From the NCBI GenBank assembly GCA_024516035.1, contig CM044964.1, positions 14,810,449 to 14,874,448 of the forward strand: a stretch of DNA of 64,000 bases, written 5' to 3'. Positions 1-13,400 of this stretch are shown here, one piece after another. The notes beneath the pieces are model-generated. The model worked only from the letters and a program-made list of their open reading frames with translations, did no database searches and was not told the origin of the DNA. This stretch comes from Bactericera cockerelli. Lineage: Eukaryota > Arthropoda > Insecta > Hemiptera > Triozidae. How positions within the stretch are numbered: the stretch's first letter is position 1; each line of letters begins with the position of its first letter. The translations under genes were made by a program, and so were the position numbers.

Positions 1-810
1 TGGTCCGGATACGCATGCGCAGTGAATCATATCAGCCACAGAGACAGAATTTATTTTGAACTTAAGTCTCGAACGCTTCTCACAAATCTTGAGCGCAGCT
101 CAGCGCATGAGCAGAAAGCAGTCGATCACAACATTTTCCCATTTCAGCCAGAAAGATCTATATATAAATATAAATAAACAACACGATTCTTTGCATTTCC
201 AATCAGCTGACCCTAAACGTGAATGAAATTTGTTGAAATTCTGAAGTGTCGGAAATCGGTCACTTTACAACTGCCGGTGATTTCTCATCGGTATTTTTGA
301 AATTCGTGAAGACACATTATAATATTTTTTGGAAGTGATTTTACTTCGTTAATATTTTGTATTTTATTTATTTAACAAATAGATAGCCTTTTTAACAAAT
401 TTGATAATTATGCTGACAATATTCAAGAATCAAACAAAACGCTAATTTTGCACCGCCAAGAAAGAAAGAAAACCTTTTTTATATTACTGTATCCACGTAT
501 TTATTTACATTGGGAAGACGAACATCTTTCAAGAGATATCCTTATTTTGAATGGCCTAATAGAACCTGAAGGACAAGCAAGACATCTGATGAAGAAAAAA
601 GTTTGCTAACAAGTAGTTTGGACAAATTAATTTATTTACAAAAGACATGTTGTATATATTGAAAGTTAAATATTTGTCATTATTAGTAATATTCTAAATA
701 TTAAGAAAAATATTATATGTATCTTTTAATAAAGTATCTGCAAAAAAAATATTTTTACTGTACCCTCCTCATTTTAGGACAAAGGTAGCATTTATCAATC
801 TCGTTTTTTT
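1..810. other. No gene seen
   Basis: AT-rich sequence with short homopolymers and no exon, tRNA head or repeat shared with the rest of the window. Confidence 0.5.
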
Positions 811-994
811 CTTCATATTACGACGGTGGTTTTACCCTCCGATCGTAGGAAACTTACAAACTTTCTACCCACATTAACTTCAGCCAGCCTGGGTTGGGCC
901 GAAATGCCAGCATCACGAAGTCTTCACCTGGACGTTGATTAACTTTGGTAGTCCCACGAGAACAGGTGCATTCACCGCGCCATCAACGCTGGCT
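811..994 (-). mobile_element. 5S-derived SINE, internally deleted copy
   Basis: Body (ggttttaccctccgatcgta on the plus strand) and head (gcgccatcaacgctggct) are present; the middle is shortened. Confidence 0.75.
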
Positions 995-1008
995 CTATCT
1001 GGTTTATA

Positions 1009-1250
1009 TGTGATGTTATATCACAACGTATGTCGTATGTTGACAAAATTTCAAGTAACATATTCATTTTTTATTCTCGTATGTCACAAGTGTTCGTCTC
1101 TACCAATACTCATTTTTCCTCACAAGATATTAGTGAACCACGTAACATCCAAAATACAGATATAAAAAAGTCTAATTACTCCAGAATTTGAACTCAGCTC
1201 ACTTCAATGTAAGTCTAGTGCGCTAGACCACTCGGACACTGTGACTCCTG
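1009..1250 (-). mobile_element. SINE-H, old copy
   Basis: It retains tactcatttttcctcacaag and a tRNA-like head (tgcgctagaccactcggaca) with many changes. Confidence 0.65.
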
Positions 1251-1446
1251 ACACCGTAGAGCATAAAAAGTCTTTGAAGGGCTTGGGAAATCATGAATAA
1301 TGAGTACATTTTGTAGATACCTGTGTAGAAAATAAGTAGAATGCAATACATTGAAAATAAAACATTGAATATGTGATAAAACAATGAAGTAACATTCTTT
1401 ATTAATAAATTAATTCAATTATTGAACAATAGATAACACAGTCTGA

Positions 1447-1585
1447 GTTGGACCGGGAATAGCTAGCATCAAGATTGTCCAAATTTAAATGGTCACCCAT
1501 TCAAGTCCTAAATTCGCTGGACGTTGCTTAACATCATTGACAAAACAAAAACGGATGAACTCATCGTGCCATCGACACTGCTGTC
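1447..1585 (-). mobile_element. 5S-derived SINE, head fragment
   Basis: It holds the 5S-like head (atggtcacccattcaagtcc and gtgccatcgacactgct on the plus strand) without the tail. Confidence 0.75.
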
Positions 1586-2107
1586 GAACTTTCTCGTGCT
1601 TGTGAGATATAAATTGTAGGTACTTCTTTCGCTGAGAAGGCTGAGATCGGAATAGTAATAATTATTTTCAATTTGGCTTCAATCTCGGAAAAAAACTTGT
1701 TTAAATTCTTAAAAAGGATAGAGCAATTCAAAACTATTAAACAAAAAGAATCACCAGACAAGAATTATATTGGAAAAGATTAGAAAATGTAAACAATAAC
1801 ACAAATGATTTTCACACAGAGGTAATAATACCCTCTGTGTGAAATGGGCCATATTTCATAGAAAAATAGTAATTGCTCGTGAGCAAAGTAAATGTTTGCA
1901 AGCTTTATTTTTAGCTTTCAGATGTACATATACCTTTTACTTCCATAGAAACAAAAGCTTTTGATATTTGATAAAAGAAAAAACTCTTTATTGTACTCAA
2001 AACTTTTTTATTGTAGATCGAAGCAACTTCTTTGGATGTCGGAAGAAAAAGCATTTCCTTCTTTTGAATAGGGCCCAATATTGCGCCTGTGCGGAAACGG
2101 AATCGAG

Positions 2108-2550
2108 CGCTGAGGTTATATAACATAGAGGGAACCCGATGTATCAAGATTTGCGTTCAAGAGGGACCATCAGCTGATTTCAAAATCAGTGCCAGACTTG
2201 CAGTATTTTTTCTCTCGCGAAAGAGTGGGTACCTAAACTACCTAATTCTTCTGAAATAATATTTTTACTATTTTCATACTTACATATTAGTAATTTCTGT
2301 CTTTGCTTCCTCTTTTACTTTCCTTATTTTCTACTTATTATGTAGTAATATAAGAGTTGGTATCTGACGTGAAAATTAAAGATGTTTAGCTGTCCGCCAC
2401 TACATGAAGTAAACAAAAAATTCAAATAAATTGAACCAATCAGAAGCCGGGATTTTGTGAAAGAGGGACCATCAGCTGTTCAAAGTTGGACGCACAAATT
2501 TGTTCAACTCGAGATAGGTAAGGTTCCCTCTATATTATATGATCTCAGTG
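2108..2550. mobile_element. Non-autonomous hAT-like MITE, 443 bp
   Basis: Ends are inverted copies of about 27 bp (start cgctgaggttatataacata; reverse of the end cactgagatcatataatata). An exact 8-bp target duplication, gaatcgag, flanks both sides (2100-2107 and 2551-2558). The 8-bp duplication and terminal C.CTGAG fit hAT. No transposase is present. Confidence 0.88.
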
Positions 2551-2884
2551 GAATCGAGAGATTCATAAGTTACAATTTGTATACTTCATTGGCCAAAAAA
2601 TTTCAAAATCCCGACGGTTGTCCCTAAAGTAGTTTTAGGGACGTTCAAAAATACGGGCCTAAGAAGAATCTTAGGTTCCTGCGTTTATGTGTTATAGAGA
2701 ACTGGCTATTTTAGAATTCGAAACCTCTTTATAATAGAATGTATGCTCTTTCCCTTGGTTTCTATTACATGCAGGTTCGATTGTATACTCTGCAGATTAG
2801 TTGGTGGAAAATGCTGTGAGCATTAACCTCGCCTAGTGCTTGTTTTCCTCAGAGTATTTTTGCTTGAGGGCTCTCTGGCGTTTG

Positions 2885-3295
2885 GGTGATAAAAAGGGTT
2901 GGGTAGAAGAGATTGCCTAAGACAATAACCCCGCCCTTTAGTTAAGACATATGTTATGTATATATTTATTTATTTTTTCTTTATTTTTATTTTTTTTCTT
3001 CTATTATATTGTAGGCTTGGTTCTGGGGGCCTTGTCAATTATTAGCCTCCTTGTAAAGACAGTGCTAGAAGTGTGGAGTCATTCCTCCACTATTTGGCTA
3101 CCATCGTTCACGATGACGCCACCCTATGATATGATGATTATATTGTATTTTAATTTGTAATCATTTGTATTGTATATAATATGTCCTATCAATAAAGTGT
3201 AAATAAATAATGAAATAAATAAGTAAATAAATAAATAAATAAATAAATATATAAATAAATAAATAAATAAATCAATAAATAAATAAATAAAATAC
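2885..3295 (+). repeat. Rep-L copy with nested element G and (aaat)n tail
   Basis: Rep-L is interrupted at about 3014 by element G and resumes at about 3140 (ttgtattttaatttgtaatc). The (aaat)n tail reaches 3290, touching the donor of DOCK exon D25. Confidence 0.82.
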
Positions 3296-3299
3296 TCAC

Positions 3300-3530
3300 T
3301 TTGAAGTAGAGGGAGCGCGGCACGTGGTGCACATAGTTGGTGCTGTTCCTCATCTCCTCCAGGTTGGAGTAGTCAGCCTCGAGCGAGTCCCGCGTCTCCT
3401 TGAGCTTGGCCGGCAGGTTGGGTGGAAGAGCGAGCTCTTCCTCGGAGGAGACGGAGTGGAGACTACTGACCTCGCGGCTGAGACGCCTCTCCCTCTCCAC
3501 CTCCGAGCGGAGAGGACGAGTTGGCACCAG
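3300..3530 (-). CDS. mbc: DOCK exon D25, C-terminal tail
   Basis: Seventy-seven codons, both ends in phase 0: [40 protein letters not shown], then [20 protein letters not shown] and [13 protein letters not shown] is a possible proline-type SH3 ligand. Donor is GTGAGT. The next exon would lie at lower coordinates, but none is recognisable in 1-3299. Confidence 0.78.
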
Positions 3531-4410
3531 CTAGAGGGGAGAGGAGTTTTGGAGTTTAAACTTATGGTGAACTACCATTTCTCTCTTTTTTTCCTTCTTG
3601 TATATTTGTTTAATCTTTTTGTTTTTATTTATATTTCATTGTGTTCTACTGTATTTATTTTTTGTTCTACCTAATAAAGCTTTAAAAAAAACTAATTCAT
3701 ACATTATATTAAATGTCCATAGCGGGGCAGGTGGAACTCGTACCCTGATTACGAACAATAAAAAAGAAAGAAAAAAAACAAACATTATATTGAATTTTAA
3801 TATTTTTTATTTTAACATTATATTGATACAAGAGTAAGCCAGCCTCCGTGGCGTAACGGTTGTGACTACTGCCCGTAGTCCTAAGATCCTGAGTTCGATC
3901 CCCGGTCGGAGCAAATTTTTCACACAGAAAATTCTGTTCCCACCGTACATGTGAGGCTGGCATTTCTGGCGCTATTCCGGCTGGGTGAGGTTAATGTGGG
4001 TAGCTGGTACGATTCCCAGCGAATGGAGGGTAAAACCCCCGTCCTAATCCAGGACGTTAAATCAAATAGAATCGTTGGCGTTCGGAAGTTCATCCAGCCG
4101 TAAAAATGTGCCAAAACCAACCAACCACAACCATGAGGTAAAAGAAGAAGAAGAATTGTCTGGCTGGGGGACGTTAAACAGAGAGAAGACCAGTGTCTCG
4201 CTAGAGGACTATAAACAGAGAACAGACTAGCCAACCCTTACAAGCCAGGCTAGCTTGCAGTTTCCTAAGGGTTTAATGGCTTATAAAGAAAAGTCCAAGT
4301 CCTCATGATGGTTGATCGCACATAGAACTATGTGGTTCAGGACGGGCCAACTTTGAGATAACGTTGGCTGGAGACCATCACTCACCCCTCCAGCTGTAGC
4401 CAAGCTGGCT

Positions 4411-4441
<31 letters not shown>

Positions 4442-7400
4442 CGATACAAGAGTATGACTACTTTTCAACTCACCTCCTCTCTCAGCTCGATGATCGGACT
4501 GCGTCCACTCTCCTGCACTAGCGGTGTACTCGGCACGCTCGCCGCCTCCGGTGTCTCGCCCGTGTACCACTGGCTGGAGTTCCCCACCACGGCACTGTCC
4601 AGGGAGCACTTGGATTCTGTCTTCGCGGTGCGCCGCCGCCTCTCCTTCTTGTCGCGGCGGGAGTTGAAGGTGCCGAAGAGCCGTACGCCGTCCGCCAGCA
4701 CTGGGCCCGCCGCCAGCACACTGCTGATGCTGGAGGAGAGGGAGGAGGAGGACTTGTGCAGGCTGTGCGGGGAGGAGCTGCGAGACAGAACATGGGGTGT
4801 ACAGGCGTTAACTTGTGAAATTAAAAAATAAAATATAAATATCTTTGGCCGACCTCCGTGGCTCAGTGGTTAAGAGCATTGGTTACTGACCCGGAGGTTG
4901 CGGGTTCGAATCCCGGCCGGAGCGGAAATTTCTGTCCGAAATTTTCCGTTTCCGAAATGGCATGGATGTAAAGGTAAAGTGCCCTGAAGTAATGCGAAAG
5001 CGGTTCAGGGGCACACTTAATTTTTTTAAAAAAAATAAAAAATATCTTTGTTGAAAGATGTGGAAGTGCCAGAACCAAGCCACCTCGACCATGTGGAAGA
5101 GATTAAACAATGAAAGAGGTTCATTTTCAGAAACACCTGGTTTGAAGCTACCCATTTTGAGAACTATTAGCTCGACTTGAAAGTCTAGAATACTTGGCGC
5201 GTCAGAATGCACCTTTGTGGAGTGAATTATTTATTTCCGTTACTTTCGGGTGTTTTCAATAGAGAGTTTGAATTTTCAATAGATTTGCGATACGTTATGC
5301 TAATTAAATTGACGTTTTTGTACATGCGCAGATTCCCTTAATTGAACTGGTGTCCCGTTAAAAAATTACGTATGTGTTTTGCGCAAACTGTACACTTTGG
5401 TTTCTCATTGCGTTTCGCGGAGCGTTTCTCATTACAGATATATTATAGATTTAATTTTAGAAATTTTGCCTGGATTAAATTTTTCCGAAAGAATTTATTT
5501 GCTCACAGTCCTGAGTCCTAGTTATTACACAGTTAATGTACTCACTCTACACTAGTGGTGGAGACCCCAGGTGAGTTATCTCACAGTTATAATACTCACT
5601 CTACACTAGTGGTGGAGACCCCAGCCAGGTGAGTTATCTCACAGGTAAAGTACTCACTCTACACTAGTGGTGGAGACCCCAGGTGAGATATCTCACAGGT
5701 AAAGTACTCACTCTACACTAGTGGTGGAGACCACAGGTGAGTTATCTCACAGATAAAGTACTCACTCTACACTAGTGGTGGAGACCACAGGTGAGTTATC
5801 TCACAGGTAAAGTACTCACTCTACACTAGTGGTGGAGACCCTAGGTGAGTTATCTCACAGGGGGGGGGAACAATTAATATATTTATTAATGTACTGCTCA
5901 CTATGTGAGTTGCCAAAAGAATACAGTATACAAATCAAACTAGTTAGTTATTCCATCTGTCTTTGTTGTTATTTTTTCTTCTATTTTTCTGTTCTTCTAT
6001 TTTTTTTTTTTTTTTTTTCATTATTCAAATATTAGGAGGTGTATAGATGTTTGTTTATAATATGAAGAGTGTCTTTCAATACTGTCCGGCACATATCTTT
6101 CAGCTTCTTTTTCTTGATGTTGTGTGTTTTGAAAAAATTGCACAGGAAAGGAGAAGCTGTTCCCCTGACTCCAAACCACAGTCCAATTACATCCCAGACT
6201 GACTCCAAACCACAGTCCAATTACAAAGTACTCACTCTACACTAGTGGTGGAGACCACAGAGGTGTGCCGTCGCATCTTGACGGCGCTGTCCGTGTCCAG
6301 GCGGATGTCACACGACTTCTTCCCGTACTTGCTTTCGACGGCCCTCGCCAGATCCTCGAAGCACTGCTCCAGCCGCGTGTGGAAGGGATAGAGCGCGGGC
6401 GGGGAGCGCTCGGAGTGGATGGTGAGGCCCACCTGTTGGGTGGAAGAGAATAAAAAAAGAGAATAAGGGTTGGGTGGAAGAGAATAAAAAAGAGAATAAT
6501 AATAATATTGCCTTATTCATACTGCTCGATTAAGACTACCAAAGTCCCATTATTCCAGCAGTAAGCCCAAGACGTATTATTATGTGGTAAAAATCATTTA
6601 TGAATATTTGTTTGAATAAGGGTTGGGTGGAAGAGATAACCCCGCCCTTCAGTTAGGACTTATTATTATTATTATCAAACATATTAGATCAAATTTTATT
6701 TAATAAAGTACGTAGAATATTTACGTAGAAATTGAAATTATTAAAACAAAACATATGTATATGTGTATTAATAATGTTAACTTTGTATTTTAATTCTTAC
6801 CTTTATTTGTTTGTATATATGTTCTACTAATAAAGAGTTTCTAAATAAATAAATAAAAATTGACGTGGATCAAATCCAAACCAATGAATATTAATCTTGC
6901 TCATTTATGAATATTTGTCTGTCCGGGTAGCTTAGTAGTCAAGGCGTCGGTTTGGTTATACATTGGTCGCGAGTTATAGTTCTTTGGGTTAACTGTTGGA
7001 ATAATAGGACTTGTTAATTACTTCTCGTCGAAAAGTATAAATGAGGCAATATTATTATTATTATTAGTACTTTAAGTACTTACCTAAGTTAAACCTAAGA
7101 TATAATTTTTTGTGATGAAGCTCAAAGCCTCTTCACACAGGATACTCTTATACTTAAATATGTGACTCCACTTTTAGGGTACTGTGGTAGATTTGTAGAA
7201 GATGTTTTAGTGAAATTAATAGACTTTCGATTAATAAAATCCGGATCACAAGTTCGAACTTAAGCATTAGTTTCCTCATTTAAACAATGCGCAAAATCTA
7301 GACTGAAGTCCACAGATGTATAACAGAGAAACGTCTATTCATTCCGCCCCTAATTTTGTAAAAGAGACAAGAAAACTAAGGGCGAAATTAATAGACAAAT

Positions 7401-10400
7401 TCTACATCACAAGTAACTGCTAAGCGTAGGTTTTCCCTATCTTACACAGTACGCAATTCGTGACTTAGCGGCACAGAGGTATTACAAAAACGTCTATTAG
7501 GGCGGAATTAATAGACAACATCAATAACTTAAGTCGTTGGTAAGTGTCGATTTCCCCTATCTTACATAATATGCAATCCGTGACTTAGCGCCACAGAGGT
7601 ATTACAAAAACGTCTATTAATTCCGCCCTAAAGCTAGCTTACCTTCAACAGAGGCACTTGAGAGGCGATGAGGTCCTGCAGGCGAGTGATCTGCTCTGTG
7701 TCCTCAGGGTGGCTCTGGATGTAGTCACTCGAGAAGAATGCCTGGGGAGAGATGTAATAATAATAATGCTAATGAAGAGAATGCCAAAGGCATTATCACC
7801 ACCCTTGATCAAACTTTGTTTATATTTAATTAATTATACCTTTTGACTGCACCTGTATATAAAAAATTGTAAATAAAGATTGATCTAAATTGTTGAATAA
7901 TAATAATAATAATATGGGTGTGTATGATTTTATTTGTGGTGAAGCACAAGGCCTCTTCACAATTTTTGTGGGTAGCGCAGAATTACTACGACCCTTCTTC
8001 ACATTTCGAATTATTCTATTACATTAATTTCTTTTTACTCTGGTAATGCCACCACTGGTCGTTACTCATAGAAGTAACTACTCATTTTTCCTCACGAGGT
8101 ATGAGTGGACCCCGAACATCCAAGTACAGAGAAGAAAAATTCCTACCCCGCTGGGGATCGAACCCAGGTCACCGTGCGTGCAATGCCTAGCGCGCTAAGT
8201 CACTCTGTAACGGTGACTACTTAATAATAATAATATCGCCTTATTCATCCAGCCCCGATTAGGACTTTTAAGTCCCATTATTCCAGCAGTAAGCCCAAGA
8301 CGTATTATTATGTGGTGAAAATCCCAAATGGGAGGATAACTTGTCATGCCCCGGGCGGGTTTCGAACCCACGATCTCTGGATTCACAGAGTGCCGCCTTT
8401 ACCACTGAGCTACCGGGACAGTCATGTATTGTTTATTTATCTACTATGCAGCATTGCAGCTAGGTAGTCGACTTAACACATTGTATGCCTCGTCGCTCAT
8501 AATGAGAGACAGCATAGTATTCTGAGAGGCTGCGTTTCTCATATTTAGCAACATTAGGGGCGGAATTAATAGACAACATCAAGAACTTAAGTCGTTGGTA
8601 AGTGTCGGTTTTCCCTATCTTACACAGTACGCAATCCGTGACTTAACGACACAAAGGTATTACAAAAACGTCTATTAATTCCGCCCTAGATTTTACTTTC
8701 AAGTATTGTCTCTCAATATTGAGCCACGCTACAAAGCATTTTATACGGAGAATTTGAAGGGTGGCCCCTGTAGATTATCTACGTTTGTTTGGTTTTCCTC
8801 TATCATGATTGTCTCTCATATTGAGAGACAATTCTTTGTATTGTGGCCCCAGGGGATAATCATCACTTTTTGGGTTGGCACATAATGTGTTAAGTCAGGA
8901 ACCCAGTGAGTGCAACATTCTGTTTCGCAACGTTTCATGCTCCACTCTTTCTTTAGGATCAAATGAAATCGAAAAGGTTTTATTTCCATATTTATTTATA
9001 TTAAAAAAATCTCACCGATTCATAGTTGACTATACCGCCGTTGACCGCCGCATCTAGGATGCCGTTTAGTTTCATACTCAGAGGATGGAGAGCTAGGCTG
9101 GGGTCGTTCTTGTGAGACAGGATCAACTCTTTGAGTGACCGATTAGTTGATTCCATGGTCTCAATGGCACAGCTGAAATGGTATGTTTTATTTTTATAGA
9201 TAACTCAAAGGGAGGATTCAGATAAGACTAAAAAATTATTAGTTAGATCAGAAGGTTTCGGATGTTCTTTTATATTTGGATAACTGAAAGTGTTTGGATA
9301 GTTCATATTTTTAGATAGCTAATACCGTTTGGATATTATAATTTTCATCGTTAAAAAATAGCTATGTATATCTACTTGGGTCATTTTGGGTGATTTCAAT
9401 AGCAAAACTGAAATAGTTTGATATTTATTATTTACTAGCAACTTACCCTGTTTTTTTTAAAGTTTTTTTTTTCACGCGTCTTTCACTTGTTTTAAGCAAA
9501 ATAAATCAACTTACTTACTGTTCAAGTCTCGCTGTTGAAAACGTTTTTCATTTACACAAATTTATCCCCTACATTACATTATTTCTGGGGGTCTTTCCTC
9601 AAAAGAAAGTCCATTATTTAGAACTATTGCACCAACTTATCTATAGGTTTTGGAAATGTTTAACAGCATATCCAAAACCTTGGTCCTTGAGACGGATGAT
9701 AGACGCGCCGGGGAATATTTCAGGCAACGGCTTCGATTCGCTGTTCAGAGAGGTAATGTTGCCTCAGTGCTGAGCACACTGCCTCGGAAAGATGTCCTTG
9801 GAGAAGTGTTTTATATATTGTGAAAATATAACTAAATAATTATAATTAAAAAAAACTTATCTCCTAGAACAAATTCATCGAAAGTCTATTTTTTTTTATT
9901 TTTTTTTTAAGTGGGGTTAAACGTCGCTTTCAACTGCCATGGTCATATCACGACGGGGGTTTTACCCTCCATTCGCAGGAAACTCACAAACCTGCTACTC
10001 ACATTGACCTCACCCAGCCTGAGTGGGGCCGGGAAAAGCCAGCGTCACGAGAATTAGAATTTGAATGGTCACCCATCCAAGTCTTAACCTCGCTGGATGT
10101 CGCTTAACTTCGGAGTTCTGAAGGGAACCGGTGTATTCAACATGCCATCGACGCTGGCTATAAAGTCTATTAATTTCGGTAAGGCATCTTCTACAAATCT
10201 ACCACAGTACCTACCCTAAAAGTGGAGTCACATATTCAAGTATAACAGTATCTTGTGTGAAGAGGCCTTGAGCTTTATCACAAAAAATCACATCTTAGGT
10301 TTAACTTAGGTAAGTAATTAAAGTACTAATAATAATAATAATATTGCCTCATTTATACTTTTCGACGAGAAGTAATTAACAAGTCCTATTATTCCAACAG

Positions 10401-13400
10401 TAAACTCCTAGAACAAATCTCCTAGAACAAAATCTTCTAGAGGAAAGCAAAACTTACTTCAAAGGACTGATGTGGGAGATCTCCGTGCCAGTGACTGGGA
10501 ACCAGCGCAGTATCCCGGGCAGTGGCGACGCGATGGTCACCACATACCTCTCCAGCCAGAGGTTGGCGAATTCGTTGCCCCCCGCAGACGTGACACTGAC
10601 TCGCGGTGACGTCATCGGTCGCGATGACTCATCATGCGAGAGGGTGCGGGTGACGCGCGGGGATTCCCCACCTGTTGCTTCGAGGAGAGATTTCCGATAC
10701 GGGCGGGAAAATTTGAATCGCTGCACCCGGTTACACCGGTAGTAGCGGAGGATTGTCTCGCTGATCGGTTTGTCCGCGAACCTTCGTTGATCTTCGGCCG
10801 ACATGATCGGTTCCACCTTGTTGATTTGAACATCTGATAGAGGGGAATAATGAAAGTTTAAAAAAGTCATCATACCCGTGTTACCTAATCACAATCGTGT
10901 GTTACCTAATGAAAATCGTGACCTAATAACTACTCAAACTAGATTTACTAAATATTTGCTTGCCTTGGCACTTGAACCAGCGACCTCTGATTCGCCTCCT
11001 TATTGTTCAAGCTACTGAGGTCGGTGATAGAGAGAGAGGAATAGAATAGGATATTCAAGTCTCGTTGAAATTTGGAATATTGATCAAATTTATATCTCAA
11101 ATTTTACAGAAGTATACCATGAAACACATTACAGGTAATTAGGTATTGTGGCCCTTTTCGTCCATTAGAAATATTAATTCAAAACTTCACCTTGGACATT
11201 ATCTATACTGCAAAGAAAAATCACTTGTATCAATTTCTGTATGCTCTTGTAATACCGCCACTGGTGGTTACTCATACAAGTAGCTACTCATTTTTCTTCA
11301 CAAGGTATGATTGGACCTCGGACATGCAAAGGACAGAGTTGAAAATTTTCTACCCAACTGGAATTCGAACCCAGGTCACCGTGCGTGTAATCCCAGGTGA
11401 CTACTTGGACTGTATAATAATAATACCGTGTCCGTGAGTTAGGCATTGATACCTAAGTCACGGTGGTGAGAGGATTATATGGACGCCCAGATTCAATGTC
11501 TTGGCTCCTTTCATGTCCATTGATTCTAGTTGGTTTTAACGTCCTGACTTGAGGTAGACAGGACGGGGGTTTTACTCTCCATTCGCTGGGAATCGTACCA
11601 GCTACCCACATTAACCTCACCCAGCCTGAGTAGGGCCGGAATTGCCAGCCTCACATGTTCGGAGGGAACAGAATTTTCTGTGCGAAAAGTCTGCTCCAAC
11701 CGGGAATCGAACTCAGGATCTCTGGACGACGGGCAGTAGTCACAACCGTTACGCCAGGACTGTATAGAGGGACTCACACTGGGACATGGACTCGGTGATG
11801 TCCTCCCCTGGAGGGGTCAGCTTGTTCATAAGCTCCGCCAGGGGGAGAAGATTCAGCACCCGCGCTGAGAAGTCACTCAGCCGCTCGTACTCTTTGCCTC
11901 GGTACACGTACACCTGGGGAACAAATTAATATAATAATAATAATATTGCCTTATTTATACTGCCCGATTAAGACTACTAGAGTCCCATTATTCCAGCAGT
12001 AAGCCCAAGTCATATTATTATGTGGTAAAAATCCCAAATGGGAGGATAACTTGCCATGTCCCGGCTGGGTTTCGAACCCGCGACCTCTGGAACCTGTGGA
12101 TTCACAGAGTGCCGCCTTTACCACTGAGCTACCGGGACGGGAATATACAGTCATAAGAGCTAGTCTGTATCGGTATTTACAAATACGTGGTGTTTTTCTT
12201 TCTTTCCTTTTTTTAAGATGAGTGTTTTACATAGCTTTTTTATTTTGTTGCCATAAAACAGCTCGTGGCAACGAAGAAATACAATGATACAATTACAACA
12301 CCGTAATTTTTTAAGTCTTTCTCTTTTTTTTCTCAACAGTTCTTTTTTTAAATTTGAGAAAGGGTACCATCCTATCATTAACTGTAACACAATTATAATT
12401 GTAATAAATAAATGGAAAATTAAAAAATAAATCTCTTCTCACACCTATGTGTGTGTGTTTTTACAACTCAATAAGCTTGTTTTTTAAGATGAGTTCGCAG
12501 CATTCTTTCATTTGTAGCCATGAACAGCACCTACTTTTATCCTATAAAATATATAAGACCTGTTTGACTGCTGGAGTAAAGGGACTTTTCAGTCTTACCT
12601 TGGCAGTATAAACAAGGTATATTCTATTCTATTCTATTCTACTGTAGACGCTTTCCGTCTGTATTGTAGCTTACTCATCCCGTAGCATGCCGTCCCTCTG
12701 ATGGGCAAGTAGTGACACAATAATAATAAATAAATAATAATAATATCGTCTTATTTATACTGCCCGATAAGGACTATTAAATTCCCATTATTCCAGCAGT
12801 AAGCCCAAGACATATTATTATGTGGTAAAAATCCCAAATGGGAGGATAACTTGTCATGTCCCGGCTGGGTTTCGAACCCAAGACCTCTGGAACCTGTGGA
12901 TTCACAGAGTGCCACCTTTACCACTGAGCTACCGGGACGGGAATATACACTATACAGTATATAATTGTTCTTTTTGGTTGAATGCCTCTTTTATCTTCAT
13001 ATCCATTAGCAGTAGCTTACTTTCTGTTGACCGTTTTTAAGGAAGCCGTGTTGTTGTGCTGTTATGTTTTGCATAATGTCTTTATGGATTTTGTTATAAA
13101 TTACATTTTCAAATACTTTTGCAATTGAATTCAATGTTGTTATAGGTCTATAGTTCTGCATCATTTGCAAATTACCTGTTTTGGGCACAGGTGTTATAAT
13201 AGATGTTTTCAGTATTTTGGGGAAAGAACAATTTTTTATTAATGTATTGAATAAATAATTTAGTTCGGGAGTTATGATTTTTTGCATATTTTTTATTATT
13301 TTGGGGTGTATATGGTCTGGTCCAGGTCCTTTATTTGTTGGTAAATTTTTTATTGATTGTTGGATTTCTTTAATAGTAACATTTGATATATGGATATGTA

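Noticed and set aside
4518..4793. Alternative reading frame of DOCK exon D24 (Pro/Arg-rich)
   Set aside because: Exon phases with D23 and D25 select the Ser-rich frame; the other is a shadow of GC-rich sequence.
4855..4925. Possible tRNA gene
   Set aside because: A and B boxes are present, but the sequence continues into a body repeated elsewhere (15008-15176) and no proper acceptor stem is formed; it is a SINE head. The same applies to 15690, 16924, 40391 and similar sites.
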